NCBI RefSeq assembly: GCF_040144835.1
Contig: NZ_CP151632.1
Coordinates: 3,782,001-3,846,000, forward strand
Reading direction: 5' to 3'
DNA from: Microbacterium sp. LWS13-1.2
GTDB taxonomy: Bacteria > Actinomycetota > Actinomycetes > Actinomycetales > Microbacteriaceae
Length of the DNA stretch: 64,000 bases
Notes under the pieces: model-generated
What the model was told of the DNA's origin: nothing
Seen by the model: only the letters and a program-made list of their open reading frames with translations
The model's database searches: none
Made by a program: the position numbers and the translations under genes
In this document: piece after piece, positions 16,947 through 25,643 of the stretch
How the letters are laid out: each line of letters begins with the position of its first letter
Numbering within the stretch: the first letter of the stretch is position 1

Positions 16947-19418
16947 ATGACCGATGCCACTCCCACCGCGCCCGTTGCGGGGACCATTCGTCCGATCGTT
17001 CTCGACGGAGGCGCTGCGCCGCGCGTCGGCGCCCGTTCCGATGAAGACCTGCTCGACGGACTCAACCCGCAGCAGCGCGAAGCCGTCACCTACCGGGGGC
17101 AGGCGCTGCTCATCGTGGCCGGTGCCGGCTCGGGCAAGACCAGCGTGCTCACGCGGCGCATCGCCTCGCTGCTGCGCAACCGCGAGGCGTGGCCCAGCCA
17201 GATCCTCGCGATCACCTTCACGAACAAGGCCGCCGGCGAGATGCGCGAGCGTGTCGAGCACCTGGTCGGCGATTCGGCGCGCGGCATGTGGATCTCGACG
17301 TTCCACTCGGCATGCGTGCGCATCCTGCGCCGTGAGGCCGAGCAGTTCGGGTTCACGAAGTCTTTCACGATCTACGACTCGGGCGACTCCCGTGCGCTGA
17401 TCAAGCGGCTCGTCAAAGAGCACGAGGCCGACGCGTTCGGGCTCACTCCCGCGGCCACGCAGTCGAAGATCTCGAAGCTGAAGAACGAGCTGGCGGATGC
17501 CGAGTCCTACGCCCGCACCGCGAACATGAGCGATCCTGCCGAGCGGGTCTTCGTCGAGCTGTTCGCGGCCTACCAGCGCGAGCTGCAGCGGGCGAATGCG
17601 TTCGACTTCGACGACCTCATCGCGCAGACGGTGTTCCTGTTCCGCGCCTTCCCGCAGGTGGCGGACGTGTATCGCCGGCGGTTCCGGCACGTGCTCGTCG
17701 ACGAGTACCAAGACACCAACCACGCGCAGTACGCGCTGATCCACGAGCTGACCCGCCCGCCCGGATCGGATGCCGCACCGCTCGCCGGCTCCGGCGGGAT
17801 GATGATCTTCGAGGCCGAGCCGGCCGCCGAGGACGGCGCGTCGCTCACCGTCGTCGGCGACTCCGACCAGTCGATCTACGCGTTCCGCGGCGCCGACATC
17901 CGCAACATCAGCGAGTTCGAGAAGGACTACCCGGGCGCCAAGGTCGTGCTGCTCGAGCAGAACTACCGCTCGACCCAGAACATCCTCTCGGCCGCGAACG
18001 CGGTGATCAGCCACAACTTCGACCGCAAGGACAAGCGCCTGTGGACCGACGTCGGCGAGGGCGAGAAGATCATCGGTTTCACCGGCTACTCGCAGCACGA
18101 CGAGGCGCAGTTCGTCGCCGACGAGATCGAGGCGCTGCGGCGGGCAGGCGTGGATTACTCGCAGATGGCGGTGTTCTACCGCACGAACTCGCAGTCCCGT
18201 GCGCTGGAGGAGATCTTCATCCGCTCCGCCCTGCCGTACAAGATCATGGGCGGCACGAAGTTCTACGAGCGCGCCGAGATCAAGGACGCGCTCGCGTACC
18301 TCGTGGCGGTCGCGAATCCCGCCGACGAGATGGCGATGCGCCGCATCATCAACCGGCCGCGACGCGGCATCGGCGATGTGACCATCGAGACCATCTCGCG
18401 TTATGCCGTCGATCAGCAGATCACGTTCCGTGACGCGCTGGCGAACTCGTCCGCGCTCGGGGTCGGACCCAAGATCCAGGCGGCGATCGCGCACCTCGAC
18501 GCGGTCCTGGCCGAGGCGACCGAGATCATGCTGCCCGCGTCGGGCGAGCTCGCGCCGCCGACCGCCGTCGCCGACGGTCTGCAGCTGCTCCTGAACAAGA
18601 GCGGCTACTACGACGCGCTGCGTGCCAGTAAGGACGCGCAGGACGAGGCCCGCATCGAGAACCTCGACGAGATGGTCGCCGTGGCGCGCGAGTTCGCGCG
18701 CAACAACCCTGAGGGCACGCTCCTCGACTTCCTCACCGAGGTGGCGCTGGTGTCGGATGCCGACGACCTCGAAGACGCGTCGGGCTCGGTGTCGCTGATG
18801 ACCCTGCACACCGCCAAGGGCCTCGAGTACGACGCGGTGTTCGTCACCGGCGTCGAGGAGGACCTCATCCCGCACCGCATCTCGGCGGGGGAGCCGGGTG
18901 GGCCGCAGGAGGAACGGCGCCTCTTCTACGTCGGCATCACCCGCGCCCGTCAGCGCCTCTACCTCTCGCTCGCGATGACCCGCGCGCAGTTCGGCGAGGT
19001 CACGGTCGCGATGCCCAGCCGCTTCCTGCAGGAGATCCCGCTCGAGCTGCTGCACTGGCGTCAGTCGCCGGGCGATGTCAACTCCCGCGGCGGCACGCAG
19101 TCGCGCGCGCTCAACGCGCGCCGCGGCGGCTTCGGCGGGTCCGGCTCCGGCAAGCGGTACGGCGACGACCTCGTGCCGCTCGCGCGCCGCGAGCCGACCG
19201 GCAACCTCGAGCGCTTCGCGAACAAGATCCCGTCCAAGGTGCGCGACAACGGCGATCTCGAGCTGGCGCCGGGCGACCGCATCCGTCACGACGACTTCGG
19301 CGAGGGCCGAGTGGATGCCGTCACCGGCGAGGGCGCGAAGCGGGTGGCGCATGTGCGCTTCGACTCGGCGGGGCCGAAGAAGCTGCTGATCAAGATCGCA
19401 CCGATCTCGAAGCTCTGA
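16947..19418 (+). CDS. pcrA: ATP-dependent DNA helicase PcrA/UvrD
   Basis: This 823-residue SF1A helicase is complete. It shows the Q-motif LNPQQREAV, Walker A GAGSGKT, motif Ia ITFTNKAA, motif II VDEYQDTN, motif III GDSDQSIYAFRGAD, motif IV QNYRST, motif V MTLHTAKGLEYDAVFV and motif VI YVGITRAR. The C-terminal tail after about 690 is G/R-rich and ends in a Tudor-like domain (GDRIRHDDFGEGRV), as in PcrA proteins. A 25-residue insertion between motifs II and III (about 270-300) is rich in alanine and glycine. It unwinds DNA 3' to 5' during repair and replication restart. Confidence 0.97.
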   Translation: MTDATPTAPVAGTIRPIVLDGGAAPRVGARSDEDLLDGLNPQQREAVTYRGQALLIVAGAGSGKTSVLTRRIASLLRNREAWPSQILAITFTNKAAGEMRERVEHLVGDSARGMWISTFHSACVRILRREAEQFGFTKSFTIYDSGDSRALIKRLVKEHEADAFGLTPAATQSKISKLKNELADAESYARTANMSDPAERVFVELFAAYQRELQRANAFDFDDLIAQTVFLFRAFPQVADVYRRRFRHVLVDEYQDTNHAQYALIHELTRPPGSDAAPLAGSGGMMIFEAEPAAEDGASLTVVGDSDQSIYAFRGADIRNISEFEKDYPGAKVVLLEQNYRSTQNILSAANAVISHNFDRKDKRLWTDVGEGEKIIGFTGYSQHDEAQFVADEIEALRRAGVDYSQMAVFYRTNSQSRALEEIFIRSALPYKIMGGTKFYERAEIKDALAYLVAVANPADEMAMRRIINRPRRGIGDVTIETISRYAVDQQITFRDALANSSALGVGPKIQAAIAHLDAVLAEATEIMLPASGELAPPTAVADGLQLLLNKSGYYDALRASKDAQDEARIENLDEMVAVAREFARNNPEGTLLDFLTEVALVSDADDLEDASGSVSLMTLHTAKGLEYDAVFVTGVEEDLIPHRISAGEPGGPQEERRLFYVGITRARQRLYLSLAMTRAQFGEVTVAMPSRFLQEIPLELLHWRQSPGDVNSRGGTQSRALNARRGGFGGSGSGKRYGDDLVPLARREPTGNLERFANKIPSKVRDNGDLELAPGDRIRHDDFGEGRVDAVTGEGAKRVAHVRFDSAGPKKLLIKIAPISKL

Positions 19419-19421
19419 CCG

Positions 19422-19668
19422 TCTCGCTTCGCTCGCTCACCGACCGGTACTTCTCTCTCGGTCGTTGAGCGAGCGAGGAACGAGCGAGACGAAACGCGCG
19501 CACCCGGCGCACACGGGTGGCTCGACGCGTCGCGACGCGCTTCACTCGCTCAGCGACCGGTACTTCTCTCTCGGTCGTTGAGCGAGCGAGGAACGAGCGA
19601 GACGAAACGCGCGCACCCGGCGCACACGGGTGGCTCGACGCGTCGCGACGCGCTTCACTCGCTCAGCG
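19422..19668. repeat. tandem pair of the intergenic inverted-repeat element
   Basis: Two near-identical units with a period of 113 bases (CGGTCGTTGAGC at 19459 and 19572) fill the gap between the converging pcrA and MerR-type genes. The second unit reaches the stop codon of the latter. Each unit pairs a CGACCG arm with CGGTCGTTGAGC and carries a GACGAAACGCG tail, so it belongs to the same family as the repeats at 3.2 and 6.5 kb but has a different central sequence. Confidence 0.8.
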
Positions 19669-20283
19669 AACCGGGTCGTGCGCGGTTCGTTCCGCGAGCA
19701 GGTGGTGGTGGGCGAGGCGGCGCAGCGCGAGCATGACCGGCTCGTACATCGCCGTCCCCAGCACGGCATACGTCACGGCTTGTGAGGGTGACATGCCGCC
19801 CAGCGGCGCGACCTCTTCGGCGGCGACCTGGCGCATCGCGCCGCCGTAGCGGCCGAGGACGGCGGGAGAGGCATCCAGCCCCGCCGCATCCAGCGCGCGC
19901 AGCGCCTCGTCGAGCTGGGCCACCGCGGTGAAGTCCGGGTCGTAGGTGAGACCGAGGGCCGCGATCGCCTCCCGGGCGCGCGGGTAGTCGTCCCGGCCGC
20001 CGTCGACGTAGGGCGGGAGCGCGCCGACCGCGCGTCCGAGGGTCTCCATCGGGTCGTCGAGCGGGGAGTCGACCAGGTCGAGCACTTCGCGCACCCGCAC
20101 CAGGGGCAGGCCGCGCACATCGGCGAGCGCCGCGATGAGTCGCAGGCGGGCGAGGTGCTCCTCGCCGTACTCGGCGCGCGTCGCCGACACGCTCTCCCCG
20201 CGAGGCAGCATGCCTTCGCGGATGTAGAACTTCACGGTCGCGACGGGGACCCCGCTCCGTTCCGACAGCTCCGAGATCTTCAT
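19663..20283 (-). CDS. MerR-family transcriptional regulator
   Basis: This 206-residue protein begins MKISELSERSGVPVATVKFYIREG, the MerR helix-turn-helix with its usual wing. An effector-binding C-terminal part follows without metal-binding cysteines. AGGAGG lies six bases upstream of the ATG at 20283; longer in-frame starts up to 20349 have no such support. It is divergent from a small membrane-protein gene. The 77-base gap is full of TGGATA/TATCCA motifs, so it very likely controls that neighbour. Confidence 0.87.
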   Translation of the reverse strand: MKISELSERSGVPVATVKFYIREGMLPRGESVSATRAEYGEEHLARLRLIAALADVRGLPLVRVREVLDLVDSPLDDPMETLGRAVGALPPYVDGGRDDYPRAREAIAALGLTYDPDFTAVAQLDEALRALDAAGLDASPAVLGRYGGAMRQVAAEEVAPLGGMSPSQAVTYAVLGTAMYEPVMLALRRLAHHHLLAERTAHDPVR

Positions 20284-20306
20284 CGCGGCCCTCCTGGGTC
20301 TTGTGC

Positions 20307-20349
20307 TGGATACTATAGCTATCCAATACTGGAGAGCATAACTATCCAA
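20307..20349. promoter_or_regulatory. inverted and direct TATCCA repeats between MerR-type gene and its neighbour
   Basis: TGGATA (20307-20312) and TATCCA (20320-20325) form an inverted repeat around CTATAGC. CTATCCAA is repeated at 20319-20326 and 20342-20349. The spacing and AT-richness fit a MerR-type operator overlapping both divergent promoters. Confidence 0.55.
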
Positions 20350-20360
20350 CGGAGGTCACG

Positions 20361-20777
20361 ATGGACCCGATCCTCACGATCGTCGCCGGCGCGACGATCC
20401 TCACCGTCATCGGCATCATGTCGGGAGGCGCCTTCCTGCTCCGGATCGCCTCACGCGGTCTGCCGTTCAACGGTTTGCAGAAGACGTTCTTCCGCGCCGG
20501 TCACGCCCACGCCGGCGTGCTCGTGCTGCTCGGGCTGGTGAGCCTGCTGCTCACCTCGGCCGCCGGCGCGGCGCTCGCCTGGCAGTGGGCGTCGGTCGGG
20601 GTGCTGGCCAGCGCGATCCTGATCCCGGGAGGGTTCTTCCTGTCGGTCCTTGGGCAGGACCCGCAGCGGCCGGGGCGCGCGATCGCACTCCTGTGGGCGG
20701 GAGTCGTCGTGCTCGCGGCATCCCTTCTCGCGGTCGGCATCGGCGTGATCGTCGCGGGGGTCTCCGCGCTGGGCTGA
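20361..20777 (+). CDS. four-helix membrane protein of unknown function
   Basis: This 138-residue protein has four predicted membrane helices (about 3-24, 50-70, 76-98 and 110-135). A conserved-looking loop RGLPFNGLQKTFFRAGHAHAG follows helix 1, and its His-Ala-His pattern could bind a metal or heme. CGGAGG precedes the ATG. The gene is divergent from and probably regulated by the MerR-type protein. I do not know its function. Confidence 0.75.
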   Translation: MDPILTIVAGATILTVIGIMSGGAFLLRIASRGLPFNGLQKTFFRAGHAHAGVLVLLGLVSLLLTSAAGAALAWQWASVGVLASAILIPGGFFLSVLGQDPQRPGRAIALLWAGVVVLAASLLAVGIGVIVAGVSALG

Positions 20778-20818
20778 GCCTGCCCTGGGAACCGGGCACC
20801 GGTCTCGCGGCGGCGGGT

Positions 20819-20824
20819 TAGGCT
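20819..20824 (+). promoter_or_regulatory. -10 box, leaderless promoter of the SseB-family gene
   Basis: TAGGCT, six bases, then the ATG at 20831: another exact match to the leaderless arrangement. Confidence 0.55.
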
Positions 20825-20830
20825 CGCACA

Positions 20831-21916
20831 ATGGCCTTGTTCTCGCGCCGTCCGAAGAAGCCCGCCGAGCAGTCGACGCCCTCGCCCGAGCCGTCGCCGG
20901 CCGATGCGGCGGCGGTCGACGGCGCCGATGTGAGCACGCCCGCAGCGGACGCGGACACGGATGCCGCGGCGAACGTGTCGATCTCGGTCTCATCGTTCGG
21001 CGGTCTCGGCGCGAGCCCCGCTGCCCCGCAGCCCGCCGCACCCCGGGAGCCGGCCGAGAGCGACCAGCCGATGCCGTCCGGCCCGCGTCCGCGGCTCGGC
21101 ACCCGCGGGTGGATGCGGACCGCGCCGGAGCAGACCGAGACCGTGCCCGGTCTTCGCGACAACGTCCTGCTGCGCGCCGCTCTCGGACGCGTCGGCGATG
21201 CGCCGGCCTCGCAGGCGCTGCTGGATGTCGCGCGGCAGCTGCTGCAGGGGCACGTCTTCCTCCGGGTCAAGGGAGACGCGCGCACGCTTCTCGCCGAGGG
21301 CAAGGGACTGCCGCTCGCGGTCGCGAACTCGGGCGAGCGCACCTTCGCGCTCGTGTTCTCGAGCGGCGCCGCGCTGCAGGCGAGCCTCAAGGCCGATGGC
21401 GACACCGACACGTCGGCCATGGGTCAGCCGGTGCTGACGGTGCTGCGGCACGTCTTCGCGAGCTCGTACGACGGGATCATCATCGACCCCGCCTCGTCGC
21501 CGTCGCGCGCCGTGCTGCCGAAGGAGCTGCTGCAGCGCGCCGTCGATCAGGCCGACCCGCAGCTCACCGTCAAGACGCTGCTCGCCGCCGAGCGCACGCC
21601 GGAGGTCGGCGGCAAGGTGGCGGAGGCTCTCACGCGCGTGCCGCTGTGGGTCGCTGTCGGCACGGCGGAAGGCGGAGTGCCGGGCCTCGCCGAGGGCCGC
21701 GACGCCGACGGCGCGCGGTACCTCGAGGTCTACTCGCACCCGCTCGAGGTCGCCGTCATGGGCCGCGGCGACAACGCCGCGCCGATCACCTCCGCCCAAC
21801 TCTCGCGGGCGCTGCGCGGTGACGCAGCCATCACCGGCGTCGTCGTGGACCCCGCGGGTCCGTGGATCCGCCTCACCCGCGATGACCTCGCCCCGGTGCT
21901 CGCCCTGACCGACTGA
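20831..21916 (+). CDS. SseB family protein
   Basis: This 361-residue protein has a disordered N-terminus rich in A/P/D (about 1-85), after which the SseB N-terminal domain begins (about 115-240). The recognisable pattern is LLQGHVFLRVKG, then FALVFSSGAALQAS and the hydrophobic strand VLRHVFASSYDGIIIDPAS. A second domain (about 245-355) has the SseB C-terminal character. The function of SseB proteins in actinobacteria is unknown. It is predicted to be cytoplasmic and is a single-gene unit. Confidence 0.8.
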   Translation: MALFSRRPKKPAEQSTPSPEPSPADAAAVDGADVSTPAADADTDAAANVSISVSSFGGLGASPAAPQPAAPREPAESDQPMPSGPRPRLGTRGWMRTAPEQTETVPGLRDNVLLRAALGRVGDAPASQALLDVARQLLQGHVFLRVKGDARTLLAEGKGLPLAVANSGERTFALVFSSGAALQASLKADGDTDTSAMGQPVLTVLRHVFASSYDGIIIDPASSPSRAVLPKELLQRAVDQADPQLTVKTLLAAERTPEVGGKVAEALTRVPLWVAVGTAEGGVPGLAEGRDADGARYLEVYSHPLEVAVMGRGDNAAPITSAQLSRALRGDAAITGVVVDPAGPWIRLTRDDLAPVLALTD

Positions 21917-21957
21917 CGGCGGGGCGCTTTCGACCAGTCCCTAATGCGATCCAGGGG

Positions 21958-21985
21958 TTGACATGCGCGCGTCCGCGCGTACCCT
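21958..21985 (+). promoter_or_regulatory. TTGACA-N16-TACCCT promoter of the ArsR operon
   Basis: A consensus -35 box TTGACA (21958-21963) and a -10 box TACCCT (21980-21985) with 16 bases between them precede the operon by about 40 bases. This is the clearest two-box promoter in the window. Confidence 0.75.
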
Positions 21986-21987
21986 AT

Positions 21988-22003
21988 TCAACATAGACGT
22001 TGA
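21988..22003 (+). promoter_or_regulatory. ArsR-type operator overlapping the transcription start
   Basis: TCAAC (21988-21992) and GTTGA (21999-22003) form an inverted repeat with ATAGAC between them, directly downstream of the -10 box. The position would block RNA polymerase, as in autoregulated ArsR operons. Confidence 0.6.
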
Positions 22004-22022
22004 TAAAGGGATGAGTTGATCA

Positions 22023-22409
22023 ATGGATGATCACGAGCTCGATCGGGCGTTCGTCGCACTGGGAGACCCCGTGCGCCGGGCGATGATCGCACGCCTGAGC
22101 CGGGGCCCTGCCACGGTGGGCGAGCTGGCCGAGCCGTTCCCGATCACCATGCAGGCCGTCTCGCGCCACATCAAGGTGCTCGAAGACGCGCGCCTCGTCA
22201 CCAGGTCTCGGGATGCGCAGCGCCGCCCGGTGCATCTCGAGGCGGCCGCCCTGGAGCAGCTCACGGCATGGATCGACCGCTACCGGCTCGACGCCGAGCG
22301 CGCCTACCGGCGGCTCGACGCGGTGCTGGCCGCCGCGAGCACCGTCCCCGCGTCACCCCCCTCACGAACCCCTCGCACGACCGATACGAAGAAGGAGAAG
22401 GAATCATGA
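22023..22409 (+). CDS. ArsR-family winged-helix regulator
   Basis: This 128-residue protein is an ArsR/SmtB-type repressor: ALGDPVRRAMIARLSRGPATVGELAEPFPITMQAVSRHIKVLEDARLV covers the winged helix. No ArsR metal-binding cysteine pair is present. This is the subgroup commonly encoded next to SRPBCC proteins (SdpR-like). AAGGGATGAG serves as ribosome-binding site. It overlaps the SRPBCC gene by four bases and likely represses its own operon through the inverted repeat at the start site. Confidence 0.9.
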   Translation: MDDHELDRAFVALGDPVRRAMIARLSRGPATVGELAEPFPITMQAVSRHIKVLEDARLVTRSRDAQRRPVHLEAAALEQLTAWIDRYRLDAERAYRRLDAVLAAASTVPASPPSRTPRTTDTKKEKES

Positions 22410-22882
22410 GCAACCCGCTCATCATCGAAGCCGTTCCCGGCACCTCGTACGCCGACATCACGCGCGAATTCGACGCGCCGGTCGAGGCCCTGTTCCGTGC
22501 CCACGCCGATCCGGAGCTGTTCCGGCAGTGGATCGGGCCGGGCGAGGAGCGCACCGAGATCTCGCACTGGGACTTCCGCACCGGCGGCGGCTACCGCTTC
22601 GTCCAGCGCGACGGCAACGGCGAGTACGCCTTCCGCGGGGTGTTCCACACCATCCGCGAGAACGAGCTGATCATCCAGACGTTCGAGTACGAGGGCTGGC
22701 CCGACGAGGTCAGCATCGACGCCATCCGCTTCGAGGCGCTCGAGGGCGGCCGCTCGCGGATCGTCGACCACAGCGTGTTCTCGAGCGTCGAGGCGCTCGA
22801 GGCCATGCAGTCCGAGGGCATGGAGCGCGGCATGCGTGAAGGCTACGAGAAGCTCGACGAGCTGCTGGCCGGGGAGAGCTGA
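22406..22882 (+). CDS. SRPBCC (AHSA1-type) domain protein
   Basis: This 158-residue protein is one SRPBCC/START-like domain. It has the typical opening ITREFDAPVEALFRAHADPELFRQWIGP, the strand SHWDFRTGGGYRFV, and the long C-terminal helix GMREGYEKLDELL. Members bind hydrophobic ligands in a deep pocket, and those paired with ArsR regulators may be sensors or enzymes. GAAGGAGAAGG precedes the ATG at 22406. It is the second gene of a three-gene operon. Confidence 0.88.
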   Translation: MSNPLIIEAVPGTSYADITREFDAPVEALFRAHADPELFRQWIGPGEERTEISHWDFRTGGGYRFVQRDGNGEYAFRGVFHTIRENELIIQTFEYEGWPDEVSIDAIRFEALEGGRSRIVDHSVFSSVEALEAMQSEGMERGMREGYEKLDELLAGES

Positions 22883-22885
22883 GCC

Positions 22886-23497
22886 ATGGGAAAGGTCGTC
22901 TGCTCCGCCTCCATGTCGCTCGACGGCTTCGTCGCGCACGAGGACAACGACCCCGGGCGCCTGTTCGACTGGTACGAAGCCGGAGACGTCGAGGTCGTCA
23001 CCGCGAGCGAACCCTCGGCGTTCCACCTCACCCCGACGAGCGCTGACTACTGGCGTGAGTGGGTCGGTCAGATCGGCTGTCTCGTCGTCGGACGGCTGCT
23101 GTTCAACATCACCGACGGCTGGAAGGGGGAGCATCCGCTCGGCGTGCCGTTCGTCGTGCTGACGCACGCGGCGCCGACGGACTGGGCCCACGCCCACACC
23201 GGCAACGCCCACTTCGTGACCGATGGCATCGAGGCCGCGATCGCCCGGGCGCAGGAGATCGCCGGGGACCGCACGGTTGCGCTCGCGGCCGGAACCATCG
23301 CCGGTCAAGCGCTGGGTGCCGGACTGGTCGACGAGGTCGCCGTCGACCTCGTGCCCGTCGTCCTCGGCAGCGGCCACCGCTACTTCGCCGACGTCGACCC
23401 GGCCGCCGTGCGGCTCGGCGACCCCACGACGATCATCCCGAGCACGCGCGTCACGCACCTGGTGTTCCCCGTCGAGAAGAGCCCCGCCGCAGGGTGA
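22886..23497 (+). CDS. dihydrofolate reductase family protein (RibD C-terminal type)
   Basis: This 203-residue protein matches the RibD-C/DHFR-like family: MGKVVCSASMSLDGFVAHEDN at the start, CLVVGRLLFNITDGW in the middle and VDEVAVDLVPVVLGSGHRYFA near the end. Members reduce folate- or pterin-like substrates with NADPH, but most annotated YwjB/YyaP-type proteins, which this resembles, have no known reaction. It begins three bases after the SRPBCC stop, so it is the last gene of the ArsR operon. Confidence 0.85.
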   Translation: MGKVVCSASMSLDGFVAHEDNDPGRLFDWYEAGDVEVVTASEPSAFHLTPTSADYWREWVGQIGCLVVGRLLFNITDGWKGEHPLGVPFVVLTHAAPTDWAHAHTGNAHFVTDGIEAAIARAQEIAGDRTVALAAGTIAGQALGAGLVDEVAVDLVPVVLGSGHRYFADVDPAAVRLGDPTTIIPSTRVTHLVFPVEKSPAAG

Positions 23498-23517
23498 CGG
23501 ATGTCGCCGCCCACGCC

Positions 23518-23523
23518 TAGGGT
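23518..23523 (+). promoter_or_regulatory. -10 box, leaderless promoter of the LigD-type polymerase gene
   Basis: TAGGGT followed by seven bases and the ATG at 23531. This fixes the start downstream of the longer in-frame extension beginning at 23501. Confidence 0.55.
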
Positions 23524-23530
23524 GAGACCC

Positions 23531-24571
23531 ATGGCGTCGGAGCGCATCACCCTCACCGTGCCCGGTCCGGACGGCGATCGCGAGGTGGGGATCTCTAATC
23601 CCCGCCGCGTGATCTGGCCCGAGCTGGGAATCACCAAGCAGGAGCTGGCCGAGTACCTGATCGCCGTGAGCGGCCCGTTCCTCGCAGCGAACGGCGACCG
23701 GCCGGTGTCGCTCGAGCGCTTCCCCGAGGGGGTCGACGGCGAGCGGTTCTACTCCAAGAACCCGCCGAAGGGCGCGCCCGCCTTCGTCGAAGCCCAGACG
23801 GTCACCTACAACAGCGGGCGCCGGCATCCGCAGATCATCCTCACCGAGATCGCCGCGGCGGTGTGGGCCGTCCAGATGAACACCATCGTGTTCCACCCCT
23901 GGGCGTCGCTGACGGCGAACACCGACAACCCCGTCGAGCTGCGGATCGACCTCGATCCGCAGCCGGGCACGGATTTCGCGAATGCCGCCGCCGTCGCACC
24001 CGCACTGCGCGACGTGCTCGCCGAAGCGGGTCTCACGGCGTTCCTCAAGACGAGCGGCAACCGCGGCATCCACGTGTTCTGTCCGATCGAGCCCGAGTGG
24101 GAGTTCCTCGACGTGCGGCACGCCGTCATCGCCGCCGGGCGCGAGCTGGAGCGGCGTCTCCCCGACAGGGTGACGATGAACTGGTGGAAGGAAGAGCGCG
24201 GCGAGCGTATCTTCATCGACTTCAACCAGGCGAACCGCGACCGGACGATGGCGGGTGCCTACAGCCCGCGGGCGCTGCCCGCCGCCACCGTGTCGACGCC
24301 GCTCACGTGGGACGAGCTCGAGGCAGGCGTCGACCCGACCGCGTTCACGGTGCGGACCGTGCCGCAGCGCCTCGCCGAGGTCGGCGACCCGTGGGCGGAC
24401 CTGCTGGCGAAGCCCGGACGCATCGACACGCTGCTCGAGTGGTGGCAACGCGATCTCGACAACGGACTGGGCGAGCTGCCCTTTCCGCCGGACTTCCCGA
24501 AGATGCCGGGTGAGCCGCCGCGCGTTCAGCCGAGCCGCATCAACCCCGAGAACTGGCCGAAGGATGAGTGA
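23531..24571 (+). CDS. LigD-type NHEJ polymerase/primase (AEP domain)
   Basis: This 346-residue protein is a stand-alone LigD polymerase domain of the archaeo-eukaryotic primase superfamily. Visible motifs are FYSKNPPKGAP, ELRIDLDPQPG (metal-binding DxD), KTSGNRGIHVF (SGxxxH) and ERIFIDFNQANRDRTMAGAYSPR. Such enzymes fill gaps with ribonucleotides during non-homologous end joining. A matching ATP-dependent ligase lies on the opposite strand at 25668-26714; no Ku gene is in the window. It overlaps the next gene by eight bases. Confidence 0.92.
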   Translation: MASERITLTVPGPDGDREVGISNPRRVIWPELGITKQELAEYLIAVSGPFLAANGDRPVSLERFPEGVDGERFYSKNPPKGAPAFVEAQTVTYNSGRRHPQIILTEIAAAVWAVQMNTIVFHPWASLTANTDNPVELRIDLDPQPGTDFANAAAVAPALRDVLAEAGLTAFLKTSGNRGIHVFCPIEPEWEFLDVRHAVIAAGRELERRLPDRVTMNWWKEERGERIFIDFNQANRDRTMAGAYSPRALPAATVSTPLTWDELEAGVDPTAFTVRTVPQRLAEVGDPWADLLAKPGRIDTLLEWWQRDLDNGLGELPFPPDFPKMPGEPPRVQPSRINPENWPKDE

Positions 24572-25640
24572 GGGCCTCACCGATCCTCGCGTGCTTCCCA
24601 CTGCTCGCCGGCGGGATCCGCAGCGTGCCGGCGCGGGCGGGCGCCGGGCCGCCGGCGCTGCGGGTCTGGTCGACCGCGTCACGGCGCGCCTCCTCGAGAC
24701 GCGATGGCTGATGCGGATGCCGATCCCGCTGTACCGCGCGGGACTCGGGTGGATCTTGGGTGAGCGCCTGGTCATGATCGAGCACCTCGGACGCGTGTCG
24801 CACGAGCCGCGCTTCGTCGTAGTGGAGGTCGTCGAACGGAAGCGGAACGCCATCCGTGTGGCCTCGGGCTTCGGCGAGCACGCCCAGTGGTATCGCAACC
24901 TCCGGGCGAACGGCGTCGCCTATCTCAGCACCGGACGCGCCCGTCGGGTACGGGCGCAGGTGCGCCTGCTCGACCGTGCGGACTCCGAGACGGTGCTGCG
25001 CCGGTACGCGGCCGCGCACCCCGAGGCGTGGCAGCACCTGCACGGGGCGATGGACTACGCGGCGGGCGGCGACGCCCACATCCCCGTGGTGGAGTTCGCG
25101 CCGCCGACCGGGCCGCCGCCGACCGGGCGGGTCGCTGAGGTGCTTCCCCGAGCTACGGCGAGACTCCGCTTCCGTCAGATGACGCCGGCGGACCTCGACG
25201 CGATGTCGGGTCTGTTGGGTGATCCCGACGTCATGCGGTTCTACCCCGCGCCGAAGACCCGCGAACAAGCGGCGGCGTGGATCGCATGGAACCAGCGGAA
25301 CTATGCCGAACACGGCTACGGGCTCTGGATCATCGAGACGCATGCGGGCGACTTCGTCGGAGACTGCGGCCTGACGTGGCAGGAGGTCAACGGAGTCAGG
25401 AAGCTCGAGGTGGGTTACCACGTCACCGCGACCTGGCAACGTACCGGGTGCGCGACCGAGGCGGCGACGGCGTGTCGCGACTTCGCACGCGAACACGTCG
25501 GCGCGCGGGAACTCGTCGCCATCATCCACCCGGACAATCGCGCCTCCGAGCGTGTGGCCGAGAAGATCGGGATGCACCGGGTCGAAGACCACCTCGCCGC
25601 AAGCGGTTCACGCCGGATCGTCCTGAGCATGACCCTTTGA
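24564..25640 (+). CDS. fusion of a deazaflavin-dependent (Ddn-type) domain and a GNAT acetyltransferase
   Basis: This 358-residue protein joins two families. Residues about 40-175 look like the nitroreductase/deazaflavin-dependent (DUF385) family, with LVMIEHLGRVSHEPRFVVVE and HAQWYRNLRANG. Residues about 190-355 are a RimJ-type GNAT acetyltransferase, with TARLRFRQMTPADLDAMSGL, a LEVGYHVTATWQRTGCATEA acetyl-CoA loop and NRASERVAEKIGMHR. A PPTGPPPTG linker separates them. The ATG at 24564 overlaps the LigD-type stop. The acyl acceptor and F420 use cannot be read from sequence. Confidence 0.8.
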   Translation: MSEGLTDPRVLPTARRRDPQRAGAGGRRAAGAAGLVDRVTARLLETRWLMRMPIPLYRAGLGWILGERLVMIEHLGRVSHEPRFVVVEVVERKRNAIRVASGFGEHAQWYRNLRANGVAYLSTGRARRVRAQVRLLDRADSETVLRRYAAAHPEAWQHLHGAMDYAAGGDAHIPVVEFAPPTGPPPTGRVAEVLPRATARLRFRQMTPADLDAMSGLLGDPDVMRFYPAPKTREQAAAWIAWNQRNYAEHGYGLWIIETHAGDFVGDCGLTWQEVNGVRKLEVGYHVTATWQRTGCATEAATACRDFAREHVGARELVAIIHPDNRASERVAEKIGMHRVEDHLAASGSRRIVLSMTL

Positions 25641-25643
25641 CAA

